From Lachnospiraceae bacterium UBA4316 (GTDB taxonomy: Bacteria; Bacillota; Clostridia; Lachnospirales; Lachnospiraceae): a stretch of DNA of 10,054 bases. This document shows, piece by piece, positions 1 through 6,759 of this stretch (positions are counted from its first letter, which is position 1; every line of letters starts with the position of its first letter). The stretch lies in contig DGUG01000009.1 in the NCBI GenBank assembly GCA_002394535.1, positions 276-10,329 of the forward strand, read 5' to 3'. Both the position numbers and the translations under genes were made by a program. The notes beneath the pieces are model-generated. The model was given only the letters and a program-made list of their open reading frames with translations. It was not told the origin of the DNA and searched no databases.

Positions 1-667
1 TGTACATCATGGCATCCATCTCGGCAAAACTCATAACACCGGTAACGACATTGCTTCTGATCATAAAGGGCGGTACGCAGTATGTGAATCCTCTGTCAAT
101 CATAAAATCCCTGGCATAACTTATTACCGAAGAGTGAAGTCTTGCAATATCACCCATAAGATAATAGAAACCGTTTCCCGCAACACGCCCTGCTGCATCC
201 AGGTCAATACCGTCGAATCGTTCCATGATATCCGTATGATAGGGTATCTCAAAATCCGGAACAACAGGCTCGCCGTACTTTGTTACCTCAACGTTTTCCG
301 TATCATCTTTTCCGATAGGAACACTGGGATCAATGATATTCGGGATCGTGTACATAATCTTCTGTATCTCTTCGGCAACAGGTCCTTCCGCGGCTTCAAG
401 CTCGGCAAGGCGTGCAGCATCCTTTGCAACCTCTGCCTTAATCTTCTCGGCTTCTTCTTTTTTGCCCTCTTTCATAAGAGCACCGATCTGTTTTGAAAGA
501 GTATTTTTCTTATTACGAAGATCGTCCGCTTCCTGCTGCATCGTTCGACGCTTCTCATCAAGTTCTATGACCTTGTCAACCATGGGAAGCTTTTCGTCCT
601 GAAATTTGTTCTTAATGTTCTGTTTAACAATGTCCGGATTCTCCCGGAGGAATTTCATGTCCAACAT
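1..667 (-). CDS. serS: Seryl-tRNA synthetase, N-terminal half (cut by the window start)
   Basis: Class II aminoacyl-tRNA synthetase that charges tRNA-Ser with serine in the cytoplasm. Reading the minus strand gives 222 uninterrupted codons before the window edge, about half of the usual 420-430 residues. The protein opens MLDMKFLRENPDIVKQN, the typical SerRS start. A charged, helix-rich stretch (about residues 30-105, rich in E, K and A) is the tRNA-binding coiled-coil arm. The start of the catalytic core follows, including the segments AGRVAGNGFYYLMGDIARLH and GFTYCVPPFMIRSNVV. Motifs 2 and 3 lie beyond the window. The start at 667 is chosen over the ATG at 658 because an AAGGAGA site lies 10 bases upstream. 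It follows carB by only 25 bases, so it is probably the third gene of that operon. No T-box leader precedes it. Identification is firm; the 3' end is unseen. Confidence 0.95.
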   Translation of the reverse strand, partial: MLDMKFLRENPDIVKQNIKNKFQDEKLPMVDKVIELDEKRRTMQQEADDLRNKKNTLSKQIGALMKEGKKEEAEKIKAEVAKDAARLAELEAAEGPVAEEIQKIMYTIPNIIDPSVPIGKDDTENVEVTKYGEPVVPDFEIPYHTDIMERFDGIDLDAAGRVAGNGFYYLMGDIARLHSSVISYARDFMIDRGFTYCVPPFMIRSNVVTGVMSFAEMDAMMY

Positions 668-677
668 GTTATGAATA

Positions 678-684
678 TCTCCTT
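678..684 (-). promoter_or_regulatory. Ribosome binding site of serS
   Basis: The minus strand reads AAGGAGA, ending 10 bases before the serS ATG. It lies in the 25-base gap after carB and is the only control signal visible there. It supports the first ATG over the one three codons later. Confidence 0.75.
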
Positions 685-692
685 GTATCTTC

Positions 693-3600
693 TTATTCAA
701 TCTCCGAGTGGTATTGCTGAAGCGACTTGACTGAGCCTTCGCTCTTTTTCCTCGCTTTGATACCCGCAAGGCTCGCTTTCGCAGCAGCCATCGTCGTTAC
801 ATACGGTATCCTTGCCTTGATGACTCCCTTTCGAATGTACGAGTCATCCATAGCACCCTTCTTGTCATCGGGCGTATTGATAACGATCGAAACCTCGTTG
901 TTTGTTATGGCATCAAGCACATTCGGTCTTCCCTGCTGGAGTTTGAATATCTTCGTTGCTGGAATGCCTGCACCTACTATCATATCGTATGTTCCGCCGG
1001 TGGCGATTATCTTGAATCCGCACTCGTCAAAGCCCTTTGCAACCTCAACAAGCTCGGATTTGTCTCTGTCATTTACCGAGATAAGCACCGTTCCCTCAAG
1101 AGGCAGAGCGGTCTGCGTCGCTTCTTCCGCTTTGAAGAAAGCTTCGCCAAAATCACTTGCCATGCCCAGAACTTCACCGGTCGAGCGCATTTCAGGACCG
1201 AGAAGCGGATCAACTTCCTGGAACATATTGAAAGGAAATACCGCTTCCTTAACTCCGCAGTGATTAAACTTTCTCTCGCGAAGAGAAGGTACCGGGGATG
1301 ATTTTCCGGTTATGGGCATTGTAATGATCTGCGTTGCAAGCGGAACCATTCCGATGTTACAAACCTTGGAGACGAGAGGTACTGTACGGGATGCTCTCGG
1401 ATTGGCTTCGAGAACATAAACAGTATCGTTTTCTATCGCATACTGCATGTTCATAAGTCCGCGCACTCCCATCTCCTTGGCAATCTTGCGCGTGTATTCC
1501 TTGATGATCTCAACATTCTTAGCGGATATATTTTTCGAAGGAAGAACACATGCACTGTCGCCCGAGTGAATGCCCGCAAGTTCGATATGTTCCATAACCG
1601 CGGGAACAAATACATTCTCGCCGTCTGATATGGCATCGGCTTCACATTCAAGTGCATTGTTTAAGAATCTGTCTATCAGTATAGGACGGTCGGGTGTTAC
1701 ACCTACCGCAGCCGCCATATATACTTTCATATGTTCGTCGTCATGTACGACTTCCATGCCACGTCCGCCCAGAACATATGAAGGGCGCACCATAACCGGA
1801 TAGCCGATCTTAGCGGCAATTGCAAGAGCGTCGTCCACAGTAACAGCCATTCCGGACTCGGGCATGGGGATTCCGAGCTTGTCCATCATCGCACGGAACA
1901 GGTCACGGTCCTCTGCCATGTCGATCGTTTCCGGTGTGGTACCGAGAATGTTGACTCCGTTTTTCTTAAGATCAGCCGCAAGGTTAAGAGGTGTCTGACC
2001 TCCGAACTGTGCGATAACCCCAACCGGTTTTTCCTTCTCATGAATTGAGAGAACATCCTCAAGTGTAAGCGGTTCAAAATAAAGCTTATCGGATGTGTCG
2101 TAGTCGGTCGAAACCGTCTCGGGATTACAGTTTACAATGATCGTCTCAAATCCCAGTTCCTTAAGAGCCATAGCGGCGTGCACGCAGCAGTAATCGAACT
2201 CGATACCCTGGCCGATCCTGTTGGGTCCTCCGCCAAGTATCATGATCTTCTGCTTATCGGAAGTCCTGGATTCGTCCTTCATATTGTATGAGCTATAATA
2301 GTATGCGCTGTCCTTTGTTCCGCTTACGTGAACGCCTTCCCATGCTTCTACAATACCGGACTTAATTCTCGCATTTCTGATATCCTCTTCCGCAACATCG
2401 AGAAGCTTTGCCAGATATTTATCAGCAAACCCATCCTTCTTGGCCTGCGCAAGAACATCCGCGGGAGGTACACTTCCCTTATACTTCTTCAGTGCTTCCT
2501 CTTCATCCACAAGTTCCTTCATCTGCTCAAGGAAGTAAGGTTTGATCTTTGTTATATTGTACAGTTCATTAAGGTCGGCGCCCTTACGGATCGCTTCATA
2601 CATGATGAACTGTCTCTCACTCGAAGGAGTATGAAGCATGTTCATAAGTTCCTTAAGTGACAGTTCTGCAAAGTTCTTCGCTCCTCCGAGACCATAACGT
2701 CCTATCTCAAGTGAGCGGATAGCCTTCTGGAAAGCCTCTTTATATGTCTTACCGATAGACATTACTTCGCCCACCGCACGCATCTGTGTTCCCAGCTTAT
2801 CTTCGGCACCTTTGAACTTCTCAAACGCCCATCTTGCAAATTTGATAACTATATAGTCGCCGCCGGGAACATATTTATCGAGTGTTCCGTATTTACCGCA
2901 CTCAATATCGCAAAGGTCAAGACCTGCCGCAAGCATTGCCGATACAAGAGCGATAGGGAATCCGGTTGCCTTTGATGCAAGCGCAGATGAACGTGATGTC
3001 CGGGGATTGATTTCGATAACGATGATCCTGCCGTCCTGGGTATTTCTTGCAAACTGTACATTTGTTCCGCCGATAACTTCTATAGCGTCAACAATCTTGT
3101 ATGCCTGGCGCTGCAGTTCTGCCTGTACATCCTCCGGGATGGTAAGCATCGGTGCGGAACAGAAACTGTCTCCTGTGTGAACTCCGAGAGGGTCGATGTT
3201 TTCTATAAAGCAGACCGTTATCATCTTACCTGAGGAGTCTCTTACAACTTCAAGTTCCAGCTCCTCCCAGCCGAGTATCGACTCTTCAACAAGAACCTGC
3301 CCCACGAGAGATGCCTGAAGACCTCTTTCGCATACAGTCTTAAGTTCATCAACGTTATATACAAGACCGCCGCCGGCTCCTCCCATTGTATATGCGGGAC
3401 GAAGCACCACCGGATAACCGAGCTTGTCTGCAATAGCAAGTGCATCGTCAACAGAATACGCAACTTCCGACCTCGCCATCTTGATTCCGAGGGAATTCAT
3501 TAGTTCCTTGAACTCTATCCTGTCTTCTCCACGCTCTATGGCATCAGGCTTGACTCCGATGACTTTTACTCCGTATTTGTCAAGCACGCCCGTCTTGTAC

Positions 3601-3914
3601 AGCTCCGAGCAAAGATTCAGTCCTGTCTGACCGCCCAGGTTCGGGAGAAGTCCGTCCGGACGCTCCTTCTCAATAATCTGTGTAAGTCTCTCGACGTTGA
3701 GCGGCTCTATATAAGTAACATCCGCTGTTGCCGGGTCGGTCATGATTGTTGCCGGATTGGAGTTTACGAGAACTATTTCGTATCCCAGCTTTTTAAGCGC
3801 CTTACATGCCTGGGTTCCGGAATAGTCGAACTCACACGCCTGCCCTATTATTATAGGTCCGCTTCCAATTATCAGAATCTTGTTGATATCATCTCTCTTT
3901 TTCATAATACTCAT
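693..3914 (-). CDS. carB: Carbamoyl-phosphate synthase large subunit
   Basis: Synthesises carbamoyl phosphate from bicarbonate, two ATP and ammonia channelled from the CarA glutaminase, feeding pyrimidine and arginine synthesis. The 1073 residues match the usual full length. The two homologous halves are visible. The first has its entry motif at about 16-31 (IGSGPIIIGQACEFDY), an ATP-grasp region near 125-340, and the metal-binding EINPRTSRSS at 301-310. A linker/oligomerisation region spans about 405-550. The second half has GGGPNRIGQGIEFDYCCVHA at 561-580 and EANPRASRTVP at 836-846. The C-terminal MGS-like allosteric domain is about 940-1073 (ATGGT near 971). No key motif looks damaged. The first ATG overlaps the transporter stop as ATGA; a second ATG three codons later (3905) is possible, and neither has a strong ribosome binding site, which suggests translational coupling. 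carA is not adjacent: a transporter occupies the upstream position. Confidence 0.98.
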   Translation of the reverse strand: MSIMKKRDDINKILIIGSGPIIIGQACEFDYSGTQACKALKKLGYEIVLVNSNPATIMTDPATADVTYIEPLNVERLTQIIEKERPDGLLPNLGGQTGLNLCSELYKTGVLDKYGVKVIGVKPDAIERGEDRIEFKELMNSLGIKMARSEVAYSVDDALAIADKLGYPVVLRPAYTMGGAGGGLVYNVDELKTVCERGLQASLVGQVLVEESILGWEELELEVVRDSSGKMITVCFIENIDPLGVHTGDSFCSAPMLTIPEDVQAELQRQAYKIVDAIEVIGGTNVQFARNTQDGRIIVIEINPRTSRSSALASKATGFPIALVSAMLAAGLDLCDIECGKYGTLDKYVPGGDYIVIKFARWAFEKFKGAEDKLGTQMRAVGEVMSIGKTYKEAFQKAIRSLEIGRYGLGGAKNFAELSLKELMNMLHTPSSERQFIMYEAIRKGADLNELYNITKIKPYFLEQMKELVDEEEALKKYKGSVPPADVLAQAKKDGFADKYLAKLLDVAEEDIRNARIKSGIVEAWEGVHVSGTKDSAYYYSSYNMKDESRTSDKQKIMILGGGPNRIGQGIEFDYCCVHAAMALKELGFETIIVNCNPETVSTDYDTSDKLYFEPLTLEDVLSIHEKEKPVGVIAQFGGQTPLNLAADLKKNGVNILGTTPETIDMAEDRDLFRAMMDKLGIPMPESGMAVTVDDALAIAAKIGYPVMVRPSYVLGGRGMEVVHDDEHMKVYMAAAVGVTPDRPILIDRFLNNALECEADAISDGENVFVPAVMEHIELAGIHSGDSACVLPSKNISAKNVEIIKEYTRKIAKEMGVRGLMNMQYAIENDTVYVLEANPRASRTVPLVSKVCNIGMVPLATQIITMPITGKSSPVPSLRERKFNHCGVKEAVFPFNMFQEVDPLLGPEMRSTGEVLGMASDFGEAFFKAEEATQTALPLEGTVLISVNDRDKSELVEVAKGFDECGFKIIATGGTYDMIVGAGIPATKIFKLQQGRPNVLDAITNNEVSIVINTPDDKKGAMDDSYIRKGVIKARIPYVTTMAAAKASLAGIKARKKSEGSVKSLQQYHSEIE

Positions 3915-5209
3915 TTCTTTTCTTTGTTGTTAAGTTTGGGAACCATCACGCAGCTGATTATAAGCGCTACAATGTAAAGCGCACCGGTTACATACAGCAC
4001 TGTCTGGTATCCGACGGGATTAACAGAGTCAACCGCTCCGTTTGAAAGAGTGATCTCCTTGAATTCACCGACACGGTTAACAATCGCCGTAGCCATCTGG
4101 TTACCTGTAAGGCCTGCAATAGCCCATGCAGACAGGCACATTCCGTGAACCGAACTGATCTTACCCATTCCAAAATGATCTGACAGAAGTGTCGGAACGT
4201 TGGAAAATCCTCCGCCGTATCCTGCGTTTACCATAATAAGAAGTGCAACACACAATACCGCAAGTGCGGGAACCTCTGCTCCCTTAACGATTCCCTGTGT
4301 TACAACAACAAGTCCGGTAAATGCTATCGACAGTATGAAGATCAGTTTGTAGATCGTATTTCTGTCCTTTAATGTATCTGCCCATGCCGAAAATCCAAGA
4401 CGTCCGGCTGCATTGGCAATCGCCGTTACCGTTGCAAGAGTAGCGCACACGCCAACGGACAGGCCTACCGATTTGAATATCATCTTCTCCTGTGAAATAA
4501 GTGCAAGACCACAGGCAATGTTAATGTAGAACATAAGCCATATACCGATGAAAGTCTTGTTTCCGAAGGATGTCTTGAAGTTGCTTGCAAGAGTAGCGAA
4601 GAACTCTTTTAGTCCGCCTTCTGAATGAGCCTCAACCCAAGTTGAAGGCTTCTTGAGGATCAGATGTCCGATGAACATCATCACAAAATATATACCACCC
4701 ATAATAAAAAACATAGGTGCGGGATTGTTGTCGAATTTGTTGAGGATAGCCTGCATGATGGGACTTGCTATTGCCTTTGCAAGTCCGAAGCCTGCAACCG
4801 CAAGACCTGTTGCAAGACCCTTCTTGTCCTCAAACCAGAGCATCAATGTTTTTACCGGGGAGAGATAACCTGTTCCCAAGCCGATACCCATTATGCAACC
4901 GTAGCAGATAAGTATAACGGGAAGAGACTTGATCATGATGCCGAATCCGGTTCCTATCATACCCGCCGTAAAGCATATTGTTGCAATAAGCGAAGACCTG
5001 TGAATATCCTTCTCAACAACATCTCCGAGGAACGCCGCCGACATTCCGAGAAAGAAAATCGCAAGAGAAAACGCCCATTCGGTAGCTGACTTTGTCGCTC
5101 CGATATAATCGGCGATCTCCTTAGAAAAAGTAGACCAGCAATATACTGTTCCGATACTGCAATGCAGAAGCAATGCGGGAATCGCACCGCGTACCCATTT
5201 GTTTTCCAT
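3911..5209 (-). CDS. OFA-type major facilitator transporter
   Basis: Twelve-helix membrane transporter resembling the oxalate/formate antiporter (OFA) family, whose members move small organic anions such as oxalate, formate or lactate. Numbered from the first of two adjacent Met codons (5212), hydrophobic segments lie at about 9-28, 45-65, 73-93, 98-117, 133-154, 165-186, 219-240, 252-272, 287-306, 313-333, 354-377 and 403-424. Family-like features are the TVYCWSTFS stretch in helix 1, GLGTGYLSPVKTLMLWF in helix 4 and the loop, a motif-A-like GRLGFSAWADTLKDRN between helices 8 and 9, and NAGYGGGFSNVPTLLSDHFG after helix 10. The substrate cannot be read from the sequence. The second Met (5209) is preferred because GAGAGG is 7 bases upstream of it but only 4 from the first. 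It is first in an apparent operon with carB (ATGA overlap) and serS, so a link to pyrimidine or arginine metabolism is possible but unproven. Confidence 0.88.
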   Translation of the reverse strand: MENKWVRGAIPALLLHCSIGTVYCWSTFSKEIADYIGATKSATEWAFSLAIFFLGMSAAFLGDVVEKDIHRSSLIATICFTAGMIGTGFGIMIKSLPVILICYGCIMGIGLGTGYLSPVKTLMLWFEDKKGLATGLAVAGFGLAKAIASPIMQAILNKFDNNPAPMFFIMGGIYFVMMFIGHLILKKPSTWVEAHSEGGLKEFFATLASNFKTSFGNKTFIGIWLMFYINIACGLALISQEKMIFKSVGLSVGVCATLATVTAIANAAGRLGFSAWADTLKDRNTIYKLIFILSIAFTGLVVVTQGIVKGAEVPALAVLCVALLIMVNAGYGGGFSNVPTLLSDHFGMGKISSVHGMCLSAWAIAGLTGNQMATAIVNRVGEFKEITLSNGAVDSVNPVGYQTVLYVTGALYIVALIISCVMVPKLNNKEKK

Positions 5210-5216
5210 CATGTTA

Positions 5217-5222
5217 CCTCTC
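5217..5222 (-). promoter_or_regulatory. Ribosome binding site of the MFS gene
   Basis: The minus strand reads GAGAGG. The gap is 4 bases to the first of two consecutive ATG codons (5212) and 7 bases to the second (5209). The second is therefore the better supported start. Confidence 0.6.
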
Positions 5223-5256
5223 TTTAATAATTATATACTAATAAAAAATCACAATT

Positions 5257-5284
5257 ATTATAAATTACCGACTTCAAAAATCAA
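5257..5284 (-). promoter_or_regulatory. Likely promoter of the MFS-carB-serS operon
   Basis: On the minus strand a TTGATT box (5279-5284) and a perfect TATAAT box (5257-5262) are 16 bases apart. The predicted transcript start is near 5250, giving a leader of about 40 bases with no hairpin, pyrimidine attenuator or T-box visible. A second TATAAT (5230-5235) lies closer to the gene but lacks a matching -35 box. Confidence 0.6.
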
Positions 5285-5310
5285 GCCTGTTATATCAATT
5301 AACTATACAT

Positions 5311-5341
5311 AATAAGAGCCCCGGATATCGGGGCACTTATT
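5311..5341 (-). terminator. Hairpin terminator after the SPFH gene
   Basis: A near-perfect inverted repeat begins 22 bases after the SPFH stop. GCCCCG (5318-5323) pairs with CGGGGC (5329-5334) around a 5-base loop. The stem is extended by AATAAG/CTTATT after one A-A mismatch. On the minus strand the stem runs into a modestly T-rich end (CTTATTAT). It separates the SPFH gene from the promoter of the MFS operon. The T tract is weak, so efficiency is uncertain. Confidence 0.75.
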
Positions 5342-5362
5342 CTATATCGTTTTATGTTCATA

Positions 5363-6643
5363 TCACGGTCTCGGCTTGCCGCAGTTACTGCAAAACTTTC
5401 CCGTATTTACGGTTCCGCATTCGCATTTCCACTCACCTGCCGGAGCGGGCTTGCCGCAGTTGCTGCAGAACTTACCTGTGTTGACTGTTCCGCACTCACA
5501 TGTCCAGCTGTTTGCGGGAGCAGGTTCGGGCTTACCGCAATTGCTGCAGAACTTACCTGTATTTACCGTACCGCATTCGCATTTCCAGCCATTAGCCGGT
5601 GCTTCGTTATTTGAAGCAACCGCCTGCTGCTGACCTGCCATCTGATACAACTGTGACGCATTCATTCCACCGGCCTGTGTAGCCATGTTCATTCCGGCAA
5701 ATGCCATCATGGGACCTGTTGCCGTATTGCTTGCAGCTGCTTTCATTGCATCTGCCTGAGCTCCCACAAGAGTAGCCGCACCCATGCTCGGGTCACGCAT
5801 AACAGCCGCCTTCTGGAGATCTCTTATCATCTGCTCCTGATCTTCCGGAGCTGTTACGGAGCTTACGCCGAATGATACAATAGTGATTCCGCGAAGCCCT
5901 CTCCACTTCTCGCTCAAAACATCGTTAAGAGCATCAGCCATCTCCTGGGTATGACCGGGAAGTGATGAGTATCTGATACCCATATCACTGATCTTGGCAA
6001 ATGCGGGCTGAAGAGCGGTAAGAAGCTCGCTCTTGAGCTGACTGTCAATCTCGTCTCTTGTATATGTATCCGTTACATTTCCTGCAACATTTGTATAGAA
6101 CAGAATGGGATCTTCTACCTTGTATGAATATTCGCCGTGGCAGCGGATAGTGATGTCAACATCAAGACCGATGTTCTTGTCAACAACCCTGAAGGGAACC
6201 GGGTTAGCCGTTCCGTACTTGTTGCCGGGTATTTCCTTTGTATTGATGTAGTACACTCTCTGATCTTTACCGGTATCTCCGCCGAAAGTGAATCGCTTTC
6301 CGATCTGTTTGAATGTCTCAACGATCGAATCAGAAAGCTTTCCGTAGAAAATACTGGGCTCTGTTGATGTGTCGTAAACATACTCACCGGGCTGTGCGCA
6401 CAAATCGACAACCTTGCCCTGTTCAACGATCAGCATACACTGTCCGTCAGCAACGGCAATAACCGATCCGTTACTTATGATGTTGTCATGTCCTTTCGTA
6501 TTTGACGAACGCTTTCCGTCAATCTTCTTGGAACCTTTTGTAACAATAACATCTGCAGGAATCGACTCACAATAGAAAAACTCTTTCCACTGATCTGCCA
6601 TAACTCCGCCGGCAGCGCCTGCAATAGCCTGAATTAAACCCAT
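5363..6643 (-). CDS. SPFH/Band-7 protein with three C-terminal zinc ribbons (YdjI-like)
   Basis: The 426-residue protein has an SPFH (stomatin/prohibitin/flotillin-like) domain over about residues 20-290, with recognisable stretches such as ESIPADVIVTKGSK (26-39), CHGEYSYKVEDPILFY (168-183) and a domain end near RDLQKAAVMRDPS. A low-complexity linker rich in A, M, G and Q follows (about 287-350). Three near-identical zinc ribbons come next (W353, W380 and W405 onward), each CxC-x8-CxxC. It resembles Bacillus subtilis YdjI, known to bring the phage-shock-type protein PspA to the membrane during envelope stress, so a membrane-associated scaffold role is inferred. There is no signal peptide or clear membrane helix; the short Gly/Ala-rich N-terminus might associate with membrane. 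No pspA homologue is in the window. AAGGAGG lies 8 bases before the ATG. It has its own promoter, but with no terminator after the TPR gene it may also receive readthrough. Confidence 0.88.
   Translation of the reverse strand: MGLIQAIAGAAGGVMADQWKEFFYCESIPADVIVTKGSKKIDGKRSSNTKGHDNIISNGSVIAVADGQCMLIVEQGKVVDLCAQPGEYVYDTSTEPSIFYGKLSDSIVETFKQIGKRFTFGGDTGKDQRVYYINTKEIPGNKYGTANPVPFRVVDKNIGLDVDITIRCHGEYSYKVEDPILFYTNVAGNVTDTYTRDEIDSQLKSELLTALQPAFAKISDMGIRYSSLPGHTQEMADALNDVLSEKWRGLRGITIVSFGVSSVTAPEDQEQMIRDLQKAAVMRDPSMGAATLVGAQADAMKAAASNTATGPMMAFAGMNMATQAGGMNASQLYQMAGQQQAVASNNEAPANGWKCECGTVNTGKFCSNCGKPEPAPANSWTCECGTVNTGKFCSNCGKPAPAGEWKCECGTVNTGKFCSNCGKPRP
5372..5587 (-). repeat. Three in-frame zinc-ribbon repeats
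   Basis: Three 60-base units, at 5528-5587, 5447-5506 and 5372-5431, each encode 20 residues of the form W-x-CECG...FCSNCGKP. Units 1 and 3 are identical in protein but differ at 9 of 60 bases, all synonymous; unit 2 has Thr instead of Lys at its second position. Pro/Ala-rich linkers of 7 and 5 residues separate the units. The four cysteines of each unit suit one zinc ion. Confidence 0.9.
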
Positions 6644-6651
6644 CCCATAGT

Positions 6652-6658
6652 CCTCCTT
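6652..6658 (-). promoter_or_regulatory. Strong ribosome binding site of the SPFH gene
   Basis: The minus strand reads AAGGAGG, a full match to the 16S anti-Shine-Dalgarno core, 8 bases before the ATG at 6643. It suggests efficient translation and settles the start. Confidence 0.85.
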
Positions 6659-6666
6659 ATTTTTTC

Positions 6667-6718
6667 TTGAGAGTCACGCCATTTATAGAGCCACGCCATT
6701 TAAAGCTTGCTTCGTGGC
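6667..6718 (-). repeat. Leader repeat of the SPFH gene (one and a half copies, with hairpin)
   Basis: Two direct copies of GAGYCACGCCATT occur on the plus strand, at 6671-6683 and 6688-6700. The first, with its flank (6667-6683), matches 9878-9894 in 16 of 17 positions. The second, with its other flank (6687-6714), matches 9881-9908 in 25 of 28. GCCACG (6690-6695) and CGTGGC (6713-6718) can form a 6-bp stem in the leader RNA. The element lies between the SPFH promoter and its ribosome binding site. Confidence 0.75.
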
Positions 6719-6730
6719 AGAACAGTAAAC

Positions 6731-6759
6731 ATTGTAACACAAATAAATAAATGTATCAA
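6731..6759 (-). promoter_or_regulatory. Promoter of the SPFH gene
   Basis: TTGATA (6754-6759) and TACAAT (6731-6736) are 17 bases apart on the minus strand, with a TG one base upstream of the -10 box (extended -10). The -35 box contains the stop codon of the upstream TPR gene. The predicted start near 6724 gives a leader of about 80 bases carrying the shared repeat. Confidence 0.75.

Noticed and set aside
134..602. Two plus-strand open frames of 120 and 89 codons
   Set aside because: They lie opposite serS, which reads cleanly on the minus strand; their composition is that of an antisense shadow.
5210..5262. Pyrimidine attenuator or other riboswitch before the MFS-carB operon
   Set aside because: The predicted leader is only about 40 AT-rich bases with no stable stem.
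5372..5587. CRISPR-like array from the regular repeats
   Set aside because: The repeats are in frame, encode zinc ribbons, and are separated by 15-21 bases of Pro/Ala-rich coding linker, not spacers.
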